This document shows positions 9,457-17,910 of a stretch of DNA of 64,000 nt, piece after piece. The translations under genes and the position numbers were made by a program. The stretch lies in contig JADZCR010000006.1 of assembly GCA_020851465.1 (NCBI GenBank), positions 248,001 to 312,000 of the forward strand, in the 5' to 3' direction. Within the stretch, counting starts at the first letter, position 1. Each line of letters starts with the position of its first letter. Origin of the DNA: Phycisphaeraceae bacterium. Lineage in GTDB: Bacteria; Planctomycetota; Phycisphaerae; Phycisphaerales; Phycisphaeraceae. The notes under the pieces are model-generated. The model was not told the DNA's origin, did no database searches, and worked only from the letters and a program-made list of their open reading frames with translations.

Positions 9457-10641
9457 TTATCCGGGCAGCGGGACATAGCAGGCGTGCAGGAGGCCGGTCG
9501 CCTGACTGGCCGGAACACGAAGCCGCGCGTCGGCACTGACAAGCCGACCCGCATCTACATCCTGCTCACGAAAGACCGCCATCAACACCTGCCGTTCAGC
9601 CGTCGGCGAGTGGATGTCTCCCCGGTTGAAGTCGTAGATCACGAAAATCCGTCCGTCGTCAGCCTCGATGCCGTCGGGATAGGAGACCATCAACCGCTCA
9701 TCGAGGAGCAAGCCTCCGTCCCACGTCATGCCTTCATCATCGGAGAGCCACGCGGTCAGAAAACTGCGTCCGCGCAAGCCGGAATCCACTGCGCGCTTTC
9801 GATCATGATTTATCAGGAGCAGCCGCCCTGACCGCAGGCGGCGGATAAAAATGCGGCTGCCCGGCCCCTCGATCCTGCTGGGTTGACCGAGGCTCCACGT
9901 TCTGCCGCCGTCAGCGGAAAAGCTCTCGCCGATGCCATATCGGGTGCGCACCAGCATCCAGAGTTGACCATCGCGCCTTTCGACGATCATGTGTTCGTCG
10001 CAGGTTCGATCAGGGACATCCGCGGAGCCGATGATCTGAAAAGTCCGGCCTTGATCGTCACTGGCGAGGACGTTGGAAAATCGTTCGGGATCAAGCTCAC
10101 GATGCCATTCACGGCCGACCCCCGACCACACCGATGTCGGCAGCAGCCACCGGCCGCTGGATAGCACGGTGGGCTTGTTCATCATGATGCCGTTGGCGAT
10201 GCGTCGCGGCGCAGACCACGTGGGCTTCTCCGCGTCGGGGTTTGCGGTATGCGTTTCCCAAACACCCGCCCGGCCATCGAAATGCTTTTTCTCGTTGCAC
10301 TGAGACCAGAAAAGCCAGAGCGTACCGTTCGGATCGCTCCACAGGCACGAATCAAACTCCCGCTCAGCCGTCGAGGCTGGGGCGATGACCATGAACGGAT
10401 CGATCCACGTTTTCCCGTCGTCATCGCTGACGCCGACGACGACATGATTCCCCGCGCCCTCGCCGCCCTGACCGGTGTACCACGTCGCCCACAGTCGGCC
10501 GCGTGTGGTTCGTTCGATGCCGGGAATGCCCTGCCACGTGCGAGCAGCGGGGCCATATTCGCCGCCGGGGCGGACGACTAGTCGAGGAGACCGTTCGACA
10601 ATATGCGCTGCCAATGACGAATTGGAATTAAGTGTTGTCAT
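9457..10641 (-). CDS. BNR/Asp-box sialidase-like protein
   Basis: 394 residues with four Asp-box motifs (S-x-D-x-G-x-T-W/F type) at about 72-79, 190, 238 and 299, which mark a six-bladed beta-propeller of the exo-alpha-sialidase/BNR family. An Arg-x-Ile-Pro-like element at about 35-45 (TWQGIPGIERT) resembles the family's substrate-binding start. No signal peptide or membrane segment is seen, so the product is probably cytoplasmic, unusual for a true sialidase. The gene sits between the MoxR and DUF58 genes of cluster A and has no counterpart in cluster B, so it looks like an insertion into an operon. Substrate is unknown; it may be another glycoside hydrolase or only a binding propeller. Confidence 0.85.
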   Translation of the reverse strand: MTTLNSNSSLAAHIVERSPRLVVRPGGEYGPAARTWQGIPGIERTTRGRLWATWYTGQGGEGAGNHVVVGVSDDDGKTWIDPFMVIAPASTAEREFDSCLWSDPNGTLWLFWSQCNEKKHFDGRAGVWETHTANPDAEKPTWSAPRRIANGIMMNKPTVLSSGRWLLPTSVWSGVGREWHRELDPERFSNVLASDDQGRTFQIIGSADVPDRTCDEHMIVERRDGQLWMLVRTRYGIGESFSADGGRTWSLGQPSRIEGPGSRIFIRRLRSGRLLLINHDRKRAVDSGLRGRSFLTAWLSDDEGMTWDGGLLLDERLMVSYPDGIEADDGRIFVIYDFNRGDIHSPTAERQVLMAVFREQDVDAGRLVSADARLRVPASQATGLLHACYVPLPG

Positions 10642-10677
10642 GTTGATGCGAACCGATGCACGGCCGTATGCGAGGGA

Positions 10678-11754
10678 TCAGGCCGTAGCGTTGAGCTTGT
10701 CGTATTCCTCCGGCGTCGGTTCCGTGACGTTTTCGAGCAATCGCTTGATCAGGTTGTCGCTGTCCACGCCTTCAGCCTCGGCGTGGAAATTGACGATCAT
10801 GCGGTGTCGCAGCACCAGCGGGGCAACCTGACGCACATGCTCGACCGTCACGTTGTATTGCCCAGCCAGTGCGGCGCGGGCCTTTGCCCCCAGCACGAGG
10901 TACTGGATGGCACGCGGGCCGACGCCCCAACTGACAAACTCCCGTATAAACGGCGGGGCGATTTCGTCGGCGGGGCGCGTCGAGCGGCCGAGTTTCACGC
11001 AATACATCGCGACGTGATCGCTCACGGGAACCTGTCGCACCATTTTCTGCAGTGTCAAAATCTCCGGACCACGCAGGACTTTTTCGATCTGGATCGCCAG
11101 ATCGCTGGTCGTCGCCTTGGCGATGGCCAGTTCCTCCGCCGGCGTCGGATAGCCCACCTTGAGCAGGAACATGAAACGATCGAGCTGCGCTTCGGGCAGT
11201 GGGTAGGTGCCTTCCTGCTCGATTGGGTTTTGTGTCGCCAGAACGAAAAACGGCTTGGGCAATTCATACGTCTGCCCGCCGCTGGTGACCTGCTGCTCCT
11301 GCATCGCCTGGAGCAGTGCCGCCTGAGTTTTCGGAGGGGTGCGGTTGATTTCATCCGCCAGCAGGATGTTGGCGAACACCGGGCCGTTGACAAACTTGAA
11401 ACTACGCTGGCCGCTGGTTGGATCCTGCTGGATGACCTCGGTGCCGGTGATGTCGGCGGGCATCAGATCGGGGGTGAACTGAATGCGGTTGAATTGAAGG
11501 TCGATCGCACGGGCGATGGTCTGCACCATCAGCGTCTTGGCCAGACCGGGGACGCCGACCATCAGGCAGTGTCCCCGCGCGAAAATCGCGGTGAGCAGAT
11601 CGTCGATGATCCGTTCCTGTCCGATGATGACGCGGCTGATCTGCGCTTTGAGTGCCTGCCGGGCCTCGCCCAGCCGCGCCAGCGCAGCAGGGTCGATTTC
11701 AGCAGCGGGCGCGTCTTTGAGGCCAAGCGGTCGAGAGGTGCCGAGTTTGGTCAT
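10678..11754 (-). CDS. MoxR-family AAA+ ATPase (cluster A)
   Basis: 358 residues from the ATG at 11754. An upstream in-frame TTG at 11781 is possible, but GGAG lies 8 bases before the ATG. Walker A is GVPGLAKT at 67-74, Walker B is ILLADEI around 130-136, and the sensor-1 region contains [20 protein letters not shown]. This is the full MoxR pattern (AAA_3 plus C-terminal lid). MoxR proteins are ATP-driven chaperones thought to mature or regulate VWA-domain proteins, and this one heads a cluster of them. Its amino acid and nucleotide similarity to the cluster B MoxR (25361-26398) is high around the sensor region, indicating paralogy. Confidence 0.95.
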   Translation of the reverse strand: MTKLGTSRPLGLKDAPAAEIDPAALARLGEARQALKAQISRVIIGQERIIDDLLTAIFARGHCLMVGVPGLAKTLMVQTIARAIDLQFNRIQFTPDLMPADITGTEVIQQDPTSGQRSFKFVNGPVFANILLADEINRTPPKTQAALLQAMQEQQVTSGGQTYELPKPFFVLATQNPIEQEGTYPLPEAQLDRFMFLLKVGYPTPAEELAIAKATTSDLAIQIEKVLRGPEILTLQKMVRQVPVSDHVAMYCVKLGRSTRPADEIAPPFIREFVSWGVGPRAIQYLVLGAKARAALAGQYNVTVEHVRQVAPLVLRHRMIVNFHAEAEGVDSDNLIKRLLENVTEPTPEEYDKLNATA

Positions 11755-11903
11755 GGGTTTCTCCGAAGCGTGGTCAATCAATCTGCGGATTCTTTCGTAG
11801 TTTCGTACCAGTGGTCAGGCGGATCGCTGCTGACTTTGCGTGCATAACGGGAAGGAATTGCATGACGAGCTGACACGTCTTTGCGTGGGTGATCCGCGAC
11901 ACT

Positions 11904-13430
11904 TCAACGTCTCGCGGCGTAGGTGAGGATGTTCAATGCGATCTTGCGGGCAGACTCGGCGTCATACGCATTCGCGTAGGGATCATGCACGCCCTTGAGC
12001 ATCGCCAGCGTGTCGTTTTTTGAGTAAACGATGGCGGCTCGTCCATCCAGCGACACCATCTCTAGCTCCGCGTCACGCTGCGCCAGCGTGCCTGCGTCAC
12101 GGGCGGATTTAACTTCATAGAGCGACTTGAAAAGCTCGTGATCAGCGGGCACCGGTTCGAGTTTCTGATTCGGAAAGATCCGCGCGATCGTCGCTCTCGC
12201 TTCCTTGTCAAACTTGGCGAAGCCCGACGTGTTGTTGATGAAAAGAAAACCGCCTGCCTGAAGGTGGCGGCGAAGCGCAGCCACCTCGTCATCGGTCAAC
12301 TTCGGCTCATCCATGCCGGTCATGACGAGAATCGGCGTGTCGATGAGTTCCTCTACTTTGGCGTCCACGGGCTGGAGTTTGAACTCCATCGGAACACTCG
12401 TCTGCTGCGCCAGCAGACGGATGAGTTGCTGGAGACTGTTGGGGTCGGGGTTCCAGTCCCCCTGATGCTTGAGCAGCGCGATGGGCACCGCAGCGCGTTT
12501 TTGCGGCTGGTCGCCGACGACTTCGCGTGTGACGGCCTGTGCCTTGGCAAAGCGCCGTTGCGCCGCTGTGTAGGAGACGATGTTGATTCCCATGCGCAGC
12601 GCGTCATTGGGCATCATCGCCATCGTGGGTTCGGGTTTGGCGTTTCCGGCTCGCGGGGCAGGCGGCGCGTAGAACTCATCCCAGCCGCAGGTCATGTCAT
12701 AGGGTGAGAGGATCACCGCGGTACGAGCGTTGAAGTTCATCCCCAGCAGTGCAGGCGGGCCTTCGATCCGGGTGTGGATGCCCTGCGCGATCGTGAAGTA
12801 GTGGACGTTTTGATAGTTGTAGTAGCCGTGAAGGATCGGGTGATCCAACTGGAGGATTTCGAGTTTCCGCTGAGGAAACATCCTGAGAACTTCCGCTTCA
12901 AACGACTTGGTGAAGGCCGGACTTCCCAGAGCCGCGTCACCCAGCAGCGTGCCGCCTTCCTGGATGTAATCAACCAGAGCCTCGCGCTGCTCAGCGGTGA
13001 ACTCGAAAGACTCGTAGCCCGTGATATACAACAAGGGCAATTCGCAGCGCTTGCCCTTTTTGTACATCGCAACGATTTCGTCGATACCGATGGGCTGCCA
13101 GCCGTACCAGGCATCGAGCTGATAGCGCACGTGACGGAGGAGGTTGTCCACGTCGCCGGGATTGGGCATGTAATCCTGAGTCGTGCCGTACTTGAGCTTG
13201 CCGATGAAAAGCGGCGGCGCAGGCTCAGCCTTGGGCTCGCTGCGGCGCATCGGTGTGGCGGGCAGCGGCAGCGGCGCGGTCGCCTCGCCGGAGGTCTGCC
13301 GCTGCGGATTCTGTCGCTGCGGCGGGCCGATCGTACCCAGTTGCCGATCCGCCAGCGCCGTGAGAGCGGCGCAGAGAATCAACCAAATAAACGCAATGCC
13401 GCGAGCGAGATTTATCGACCGGCTGCTCAT
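11904..13430 (-). CDS. Exported protein with two DUF4159 domains
   Basis: 508 residues with an N-terminal signal segment (about 10-28), a Pro/Gln-rich linker, and then two tandem DUF4159-like domains (about 74-290 and 312-507). Each half has the same order: an entry strand (IGKLKYGTTQDYMPNP versus IALLKHQGDWNPDP), a hydrophobic strand ending in a TG turn (LLYITGYE versus ILVMTGMDE), a Gly-Gly-hydrophobic segment (EGGTLLGDAA versus AGGFLFINNT), and HPI/HEL near the end. The fold is GATase-like and the function is unknown. A strong AAGGAG lies 6 bases before the ATG, inside the end of the preceding gene. It is the last gene of cluster B. Confidence 0.87.
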   Translation of the reverse strand: MSSRSINLARGIAFIWLILCAALTALADRQLGTIGPPQRQNPQRQTSGEATAPLPLPATPMRRSEPKAEPAPPLFIGKLKYGTTQDYMPNPGDVDNLLRHVRYQLDAWYGWQPIGIDEIVAMYKKGKRCELPLLYITGYESFEFTAEQREALVDYIQEGGTLLGDAALGSPAFTKSFEAEVLRMFPQRKLEILQLDHPILHGYYNYQNVHYFTIAQGIHTRIEGPPALLGMNFNARTAVILSPYDMTCGWDEFYAPPAPRAGNAKPEPTMAMMPNDALRMGINIVSYTAAQRRFAKAQAVTREVVGDQPQKRAAVPIALLKHQGDWNPDPNSLQQLIRLLAQQTSVPMEFKLQPVDAKVEELIDTPILVMTGMDEPKLTDDEVAALRRHLQAGGFLFINNTSGFAKFDKEARATIARIFPNQKLEPVPADHELFKSLYEVKSARDAGTLAQRDAELEMVSLDGRAAIVYSKNDTLAMLKGVHDPYANAYDAESARKIALNILTYAARR

Positions 13431-13433
13431 GCG

Positions 13434-14330
13434 CTACTCCTTCGTTTCAAGATCGGGCGGGGCTGTCGGCGGCGACTTACCTTTGGGCTTGAGAACGATT
13501 TCAGTCGTCTGGCTGCCGTCTGGATTCACCGCGTGAACCCCCGCCGTCGGTACCGGCAGGATCATTTTATCCAGAGCGATGTCCGGCTTTTCCTCGGTCA
13601 AAGCAATTCCGCCCAGATGACGCGCATACACGACCTTCTTCGCCTCATACTGCGGCGGCTTCAACCGTTCTCGCACCAGCGCGTAACTCGGTCGCTCCTG
13701 CACGGGAACCCACGTTACTTCGTCGGGATCTTCCCAACTCCAGCGATTCACCGACCAGATCCACGTCGTCGTGTTAAGTCCCACGCTCTCGGTGAACGGG
13801 CGGCGGCGCAGCGTCGTGATGAGCACGACTGCGTGCTGGATGTTGCCCTGAACGTCGAGCACCACGACCTCATCCGGGAAGCCGCAGACGATATTCCCCG
13901 ACATTTTCTCAAGAATCGTCGCCCGCGACTCATCGCTCAGCGGTTGCTCCTGTTCGTAGTCGCTTCGCGGCACATCCGCGTCCCAGCCCTCAATCAGGCC
14001 GTCCTGAGTCTCGAAGCGCAGGTTGTAGCGACCCGGAGTCAGATCGTTGATGACGACGCGCTCGCCGTCGATCCTGCCCTCAAACACCTTGGCGTATTGC
14101 CCGGTCGGGGTGTTGTCCCAGCGGACGGCGTAAACCTTCCTGATCGGCTCTTTTGTTTCGATGGTCGCGGTGATGGAACCGGCGGACGCGGTCGCACAAA
14201 ACGCAAAAGCGCAGACACCCAGCACGATCCATGCTGCCCAAAAGTGTCGCAGGCGTATTTCGCGGTCGAGTCTTGAGCGTGCCACGTCGGGAACTCCTGC
14301 TGCGGGTGTGCCTCGGAAGCTGTCAGACAT
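13434..14330 (-). CDS. Small exported protein of unknown function (cluster B)
   Basis: 298 residues from the ATG at 14330. A GTG at 14285, preceded by GGAG, would give a shorter and cleaner signal peptide and may be the true start. After the hydrophobic segment (WIVLGVCAFAFC and ATASA cleavage-like site) comes a beta-rich region containing TPGRYNLRFETQDG, reminiscent of a carboxypeptidase-regulatory-like or transthyretin-like beta-sandwich, then a charged C-terminus ending in Pro/Lys/Thr-rich sequence. I do not recognise the family. It lies 3 bases upstream of the DUF4159 gene and 7 bases after the prenyltransferase-repeat gene, so it belongs to the same transcript and probably to the same envelope machinery. 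Confidence 0.8.
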   Translation of the reverse strand: MSDSFRGTPAAGVPDVARSRLDREIRLRHFWAAWIVLGVCAFAFCATASAGSITATIETKEPIRKVYAVRWDNTPTGQYAKVFEGRIDGERVVINDLTPGRYNLRFETQDGLIEGWDADVPRSDYEQEQPLSDESRATILEKMSGNIVCGFPDEVVVLDVQGNIQHAVVLITTLRRRPFTESVGLNTTTWIWSVNRWSWEDPDEVTWVPVQERPSYALVRERLKPPQYEAKKVVYARHLGGIALTEEKPDIALDKMILPVPTAGVHAVNPDGSQTTEIVLKPKGKSPPTAPPDLETKE

Positions 14331-14337
14331 TTCCAAG

Positions 14338-15411
14338 CTAACGCTGATACGCCGGCAGATAGTGCAGATACACCTCCAGACACATCGCTCCGACAGCGGT
14401 GGAGTAGCACTGCGCCGGGCCGTTGTAAGCCTGCTCCGCCTGTCCCGGCCAGCTGCCGTCCTCGGCCTGTGTCGTCAGCAGCGCGTCGCGGACCTTGGGA
14501 TGCCAGTCAGCCCAGTAGTCGCCGCCCGCCTGAAAGTGTGCCTGCATCGCGTAATAGTTGGCGTAGAAAAACCACGCCTGCCCCGGCGCGTAGGCAGCAC
14601 GGTTGGTCTTCATGTAGTCAAGCCCCTTGAGAGTCTTGGGGTCGTCCCATTGTCCCAGGAGTTGGAGACTGAGCGTTCCGCCGGCACTGGTGGCCGGACC
14701 TGCTGAAGGCGAGGCGTAACCAAACCCGCCCGCCGGTGCCGCCAGCATCTTGACGTACTTGATGGCGTTGTCGATCGTTGTCTGCGGCACTTCGAGTCGC
14801 GCATTTTGTGCCGACCGCAGCGCGACGATCTGCATGACCGTGACGCTCAAATCCGCATCTGCCGGTTGCGGGTTGTAACGCCAGCCGCCAGCGGCATTCT
14901 GGCTTTTGACGATCAGGTCCACCGCTTTCTGAATCTGCTTTCGCAGTGATGGAGAAGGAATGAAGCCATACGCTTCCGTCAACGCCAGCGTACACAGGCC
15001 GTGGTCGTACATCTGGACAGGGAAAAATCCGGTGTCGATCTGCACGGAAAGCAGATGCGTCACCGCGCGGTCCACCACATCCTTGTACGGGCCTCGCCCC
15101 GGCTCGTGGCCTCGACCGAGAAAGGCCAGCAGACAAAAGGCGTTGATCCCTTCACGATTCCCCGATGACGGCCAACTGCCATCGGGCTGCTGATGTTTCC
15201 GCAGGTACTCCAGAGCCTTGTCGATCGACGCTTCGACTCGCTCCATCTCGCGCGGGTCGGGCAGGGCGCCATCGGCATCGGCAGCGGGGGCTGCCCTCGA
15301 CGGCAAGGTCAGCAGCGCGACAACCACGCCCATCGTCACGGCTGCGATCACCGCTGCCGTCCGCCATTCGCGGTGCTTGCGATTTTTGTATGTCATGGAA
15401 CGTCTCATCAT
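14338..15411 (-). CDS. Exported prenyltransferase/squalene-oxidase-repeat protein
   Basis: 357 residues from the ATG at 15411, which overlaps the preceding gene's stop by 4 bases. A signal anchor spans about residues 18-38. At least three QW-type repeats (Q-x-x-D/A-G-S/G-W) occur near residues 73, 175 and 325, predicting an alpha/alpha toroid as in squalene-hopene cyclases and prenyltransferase beta subunits. The cyclase catalytic DxDD is not present; the nearest sequence is DADLS near residue 187. With an export signal and a VWA/DUF4159 context, a binding or structural role is more likely than terpene cyclisation. Confidence 0.87.
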   Translation of the reverse strand: MMRRSMTYKNRKHREWRTAAVIAAVTMGVVVALLTLPSRAAPAADADGALPDPREMERVEASIDKALEYLRKHQQPDGSWPSSGNREGINAFCLLAFLGRGHEPGRGPYKDVVDRAVTHLLSVQIDTGFFPVQMYDHGLCTLALTEAYGFIPSPSLRKQIQKAVDLIVKSQNAAGGWRYNPQPADADLSVTVMQIVALRSAQNARLEVPQTTIDNAIKYVKMLAAPAGGFGYASPSAGPATSAGGTLSLQLLGQWDDPKTLKGLDYMKTNRAAYAPGQAWFFYANYYAMQAHFQAGGDYWADWHPKVRDALLTTQAEDGSWPGQAEQAYNGPAQCYSTAVGAMCLEVYLHYLPAYQR

Positions 15412-17909
15412 GTCAGCCCCAGCAATCTCCGGACGCCGACGTCCGTGCAATAAAGTCCCACGAGCAGGATCAGCGTCAACCAGTTGTCCCAGATTTCCTG
15501 TTCATGCGACTGCGAGATGGTGATAGGTTTGCCCTGGATGACATCGGGGAGCTTGTCGATCCGGTCGAGTTCCAGCAGCCCGCCGCCGGTCGCGTCAGCC
15601 ATGGAACCCAGGAGATCGCGGTCCACGCTTGGCTTGCGCAGCTCGCGTCCTGAACCGGTGACCGCCACGCCGCCGGTGACTTCCTTGCCTCGTTGGTCCG
15701 TGTACGTCAGCCGATACGATCCGATTGTTTTGGGTTGCCACACCCCGCGAAAGTGACCAGTCTCAGCGGTCCGTGCGACCGTTGCCTGTTCCTGGCCTTG
15801 TCCGCTGGTGATCTGCACGATCACATCCGCGCGGTCGAGTGGTTTACCGTTGGCGTCCACAGCGTAAAGCTCGATGGCGACAGGATCACCCGGCTCGGCG
15901 CGGGAGGGTGAAACCTCCATCCAGCTTGAGTCTCCGCCGCGATCCTTGTTCCGTGCGACGTAGCGGATGGCCTGTCCCCAGAAGCGATAGAACAGATGGC
16001 TGCCGATGTTTCTGCGCCAGCGGTAGGTTGTGTCGTCACCGATGTAGAGCACACGACCACGACCGGCGTAGCGTTCGGCGATCAACGGGCGCGAAATGCC
16101 CGGCCCCTCAACCTTCGCCAGCACGGTCGCCGTCGGGCCAGCGTCTTCGGCGGCCGCCGCCCAGAAAAACTCGGGCATCCGGCTCCACACGTCGCGGTTC
16201 TGCGTGACGTTGTCGTAAAGCTGAAACACCGGATGGATCGCGCCGGTGGCGGTGACTTTCATGTGGAAGGGATCAAACGCCGGCGCGTCGATGCCCACCA
16301 GGATGTTGACGCTTGAACCATCCGTCAGCGAGGAGCCTGAGGCAGTGCCGGACGCATCGCCCTTGCCTCCGAACCGCACGGGCAGAATTCGCGCCAGCGG
16401 GCCATTCAGAAATCCGCGCGGCATGTGATGCGGGCCGGCCTGAACGATCAATCCCAGACCGTCCTCCTCGACCGCCTTGACGAGTTGCTCCTGTAATTTC
16501 ACGGGCAGGAGATTGCTGGAAATATCACCTAGCAGCACGGTGTTGTATTGCGCGAAGCCCGCTGCATCCTGCGGTAATTTTGCAACCTTGGGCATGTCGC
16601 CGGGCAGGACTCCGTAGCCGATGAGCTGGGCTTCCATGACAATCGTCGTGTCGAGGCCGTTATCGCGCCGCAGCGCATGATCGAGGAAGCGAAAGTCCCA
16701 TCGCGGATAACCTTCGAGATAGAGCAGTCGTTGCTTTTCCGTCTCGACGCGCAGCGAGATGGTCTGTTGGTTGTTGTCCTTGACCTGTTCTTCGGGCTGC
16801 GAGTCAATGGCGACGTTCAGCATCGTCGCGCCGGGTTCCTCAGCCGTGAAGGAGAGTTGAACTTGCTGCCGCTCCGCGCTGTTGAGCGTCAGCGGTTTGG
16901 TGTCGATGACTTTACCGTCGGCAGCGGTGAGCTTGACCTGCACCGATTTGCCGTTGAGACCGCTCGAATCGACGGTGGCGACGACCGCGATCGTATCCTT
17001 GCGGGCGACCTGTCGTGGCGCGAGCACATCCGCGAGGCTCACATCGACCAGCGCGGTGGATGAGCCGACGGGAATCGACCAGACAGGCGTACGCAGGGGC
17101 GGAGCGTTTTCATCATGTGATGCGAGATGCACGCTCGCGTCGTCAGCCGTGCCGCCCAGCCGTTCGATGACCGACATCGGATCAGGCCCGCTGGTCCAGC
17201 GTCCGTCGGAGATCACCACCAGCCCCGCGAGACGTCGGCCGACGGCTTCGTCAATCGCCTTGTCCATCGCGCCGCCCAGATCGGTCTCCTTGGCTTCGTC
17301 GGCACTCAAGGGTTTGGCGGGTTCGCCCGCCAGATCGCCGGAGCGGATCTGCCGCGCAGCACGATAGAGGCGAAGGTCGAAACGCTCCTTCAGCGGTTTG
17401 ATGACGGTTTGGCGGTTATGCGTCAACACCGCATCGAGGAGTTGAGCGCGGCTGTAGCCGTTGAGTTTTTTGCGGACTTCGGGTGACAGGGGGGTCGGCG
17501 GCTTGTCCTTTTGAGGCGGTGGAAGCAGGCCGGCCGCGACCGCCAGATGCGACATCTCCTCATCCGTCAATACGCCCAAGGGCAAGTCCATGCTCGCGGA
17601 CTCATCGAGCACGACGGCGAGTATCGGCTTCTGCGTCACCTCACGGGTCAACCGCAGCGACGGGCCGGCGAGGATGACGATGAGCACCAGCAGGATGCCG
17701 ACTCGACAAGCGGAGAGCAGCCAGCGTAACCCGGCAGAGACGTGCGGGAGATTGTTCCGTTGCCGTCGCACGATGAAAAAAGCGATGGGCACCAGCAAAG
17801 CGATCCCCACCCACAGGATCACCGGACGGGCCCAGATGAGCTGTGCCTGATCGATGGACGATCTGATGTCGTCGCTGATGCCCAGGGTTTGGAGAAGCCA
17901 CGAGAGCAC
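15408..17909 (-). CDS. Membrane VWA / GATase-like protein (cluster B)
   Basis: 833 residues, GTG start at 17909. Two membrane segments (about 29-47 and 63-81), then a VWA domain with intact MIDAS motif DESAS at 102-106, a GATase-like region starting near LLYLEGYPRWDFRFLD, a beta-rich domain, and a C-terminal membrane segment followed by GVRRLLGLT. It is the counterpart of the 777-residue protein at 3731-6064, with the same domain order. It follows the DUF4175-like gene by 1 base and overlaps the prenyltransferase-repeat gene. No amidotransferase triad is seen. GTG is chosen because no better-placed ATG precedes the first membrane helix. Confidence 0.88.
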   Translation of the reverse strand: MLSWLLQTLGISDDIRSSIDQAQLIWARPVILWVGIALLVPIAFFIVRRQRNNLPHVSAGLRWLLSACRVGILLVLIVILAGPSLRLTREVTQKPILAVVLDESASMDLPLGVLTDEEMSHLAVAAGLLPPPQKDKPPTPLSPEVRKKLNGYSRAQLLDAVLTHNRQTVIKPLKERFDLRLYRAARQIRSGDLAGEPAKPLSADEAKETDLGGAMDKAIDEAVGRRLAGLVVISDGRWTSGPDPMSVIERLGGTADDASVHLASHDENAPPLRTPVWSIPVGSSTALVDVSLADVLAPRQVARKDTIAVVATVDSSGLNGKSVQVKLTAADGKVIDTKPLTLNSAERQQVQLSFTAEEPGATMLNVAIDSQPEEQVKDNNQQTISLRVETEKQRLLYLEGYPRWDFRFLDHALRRDNGLDTTIVMEAQLIGYGVLPGDMPKVAKLPQDAAGFAQYNTVLLGDISSNLLPVKLQEQLVKAVEEDGLGLIVQAGPHHMPRGFLNGPLARILPVRFGGKGDASGTASGSSLTDGSSVNILVGIDAPAFDPFHMKVTATGAIHPVFQLYDNVTQNRDVWSRMPEFFWAAAAEDAGPTATVLAKVEGPGISRPLIAERYAGRGRVLYIGDDTTYRWRRNIGSHLFYRFWGQAIRYVARNKDRGGDSSWMEVSPSRAEPGDPVAIELYAVDANGKPLDRADVIVQITSGQGQEQATVARTAETGHFRGVWQPKTIGSYRLTYTDQRGKEVTGGVAVTGSGRELRKPSVDRDLLGSMADATGGGLLELDRIDKLPDVIQGKPITISQSHEQEIWDNWLTLILLVGLYCTDVGVRRLLGLT

Positions 17910-17910
17910 G

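Noticed and set aside
12774-14276. Plus-strand open frame of about 500 codons opposite the DUF4159 and small exported-protein genes
   Set aside because: Crosses two real minus-strand genes that have signal peptides and ribosome-binding sites; composition is that of a shadow.
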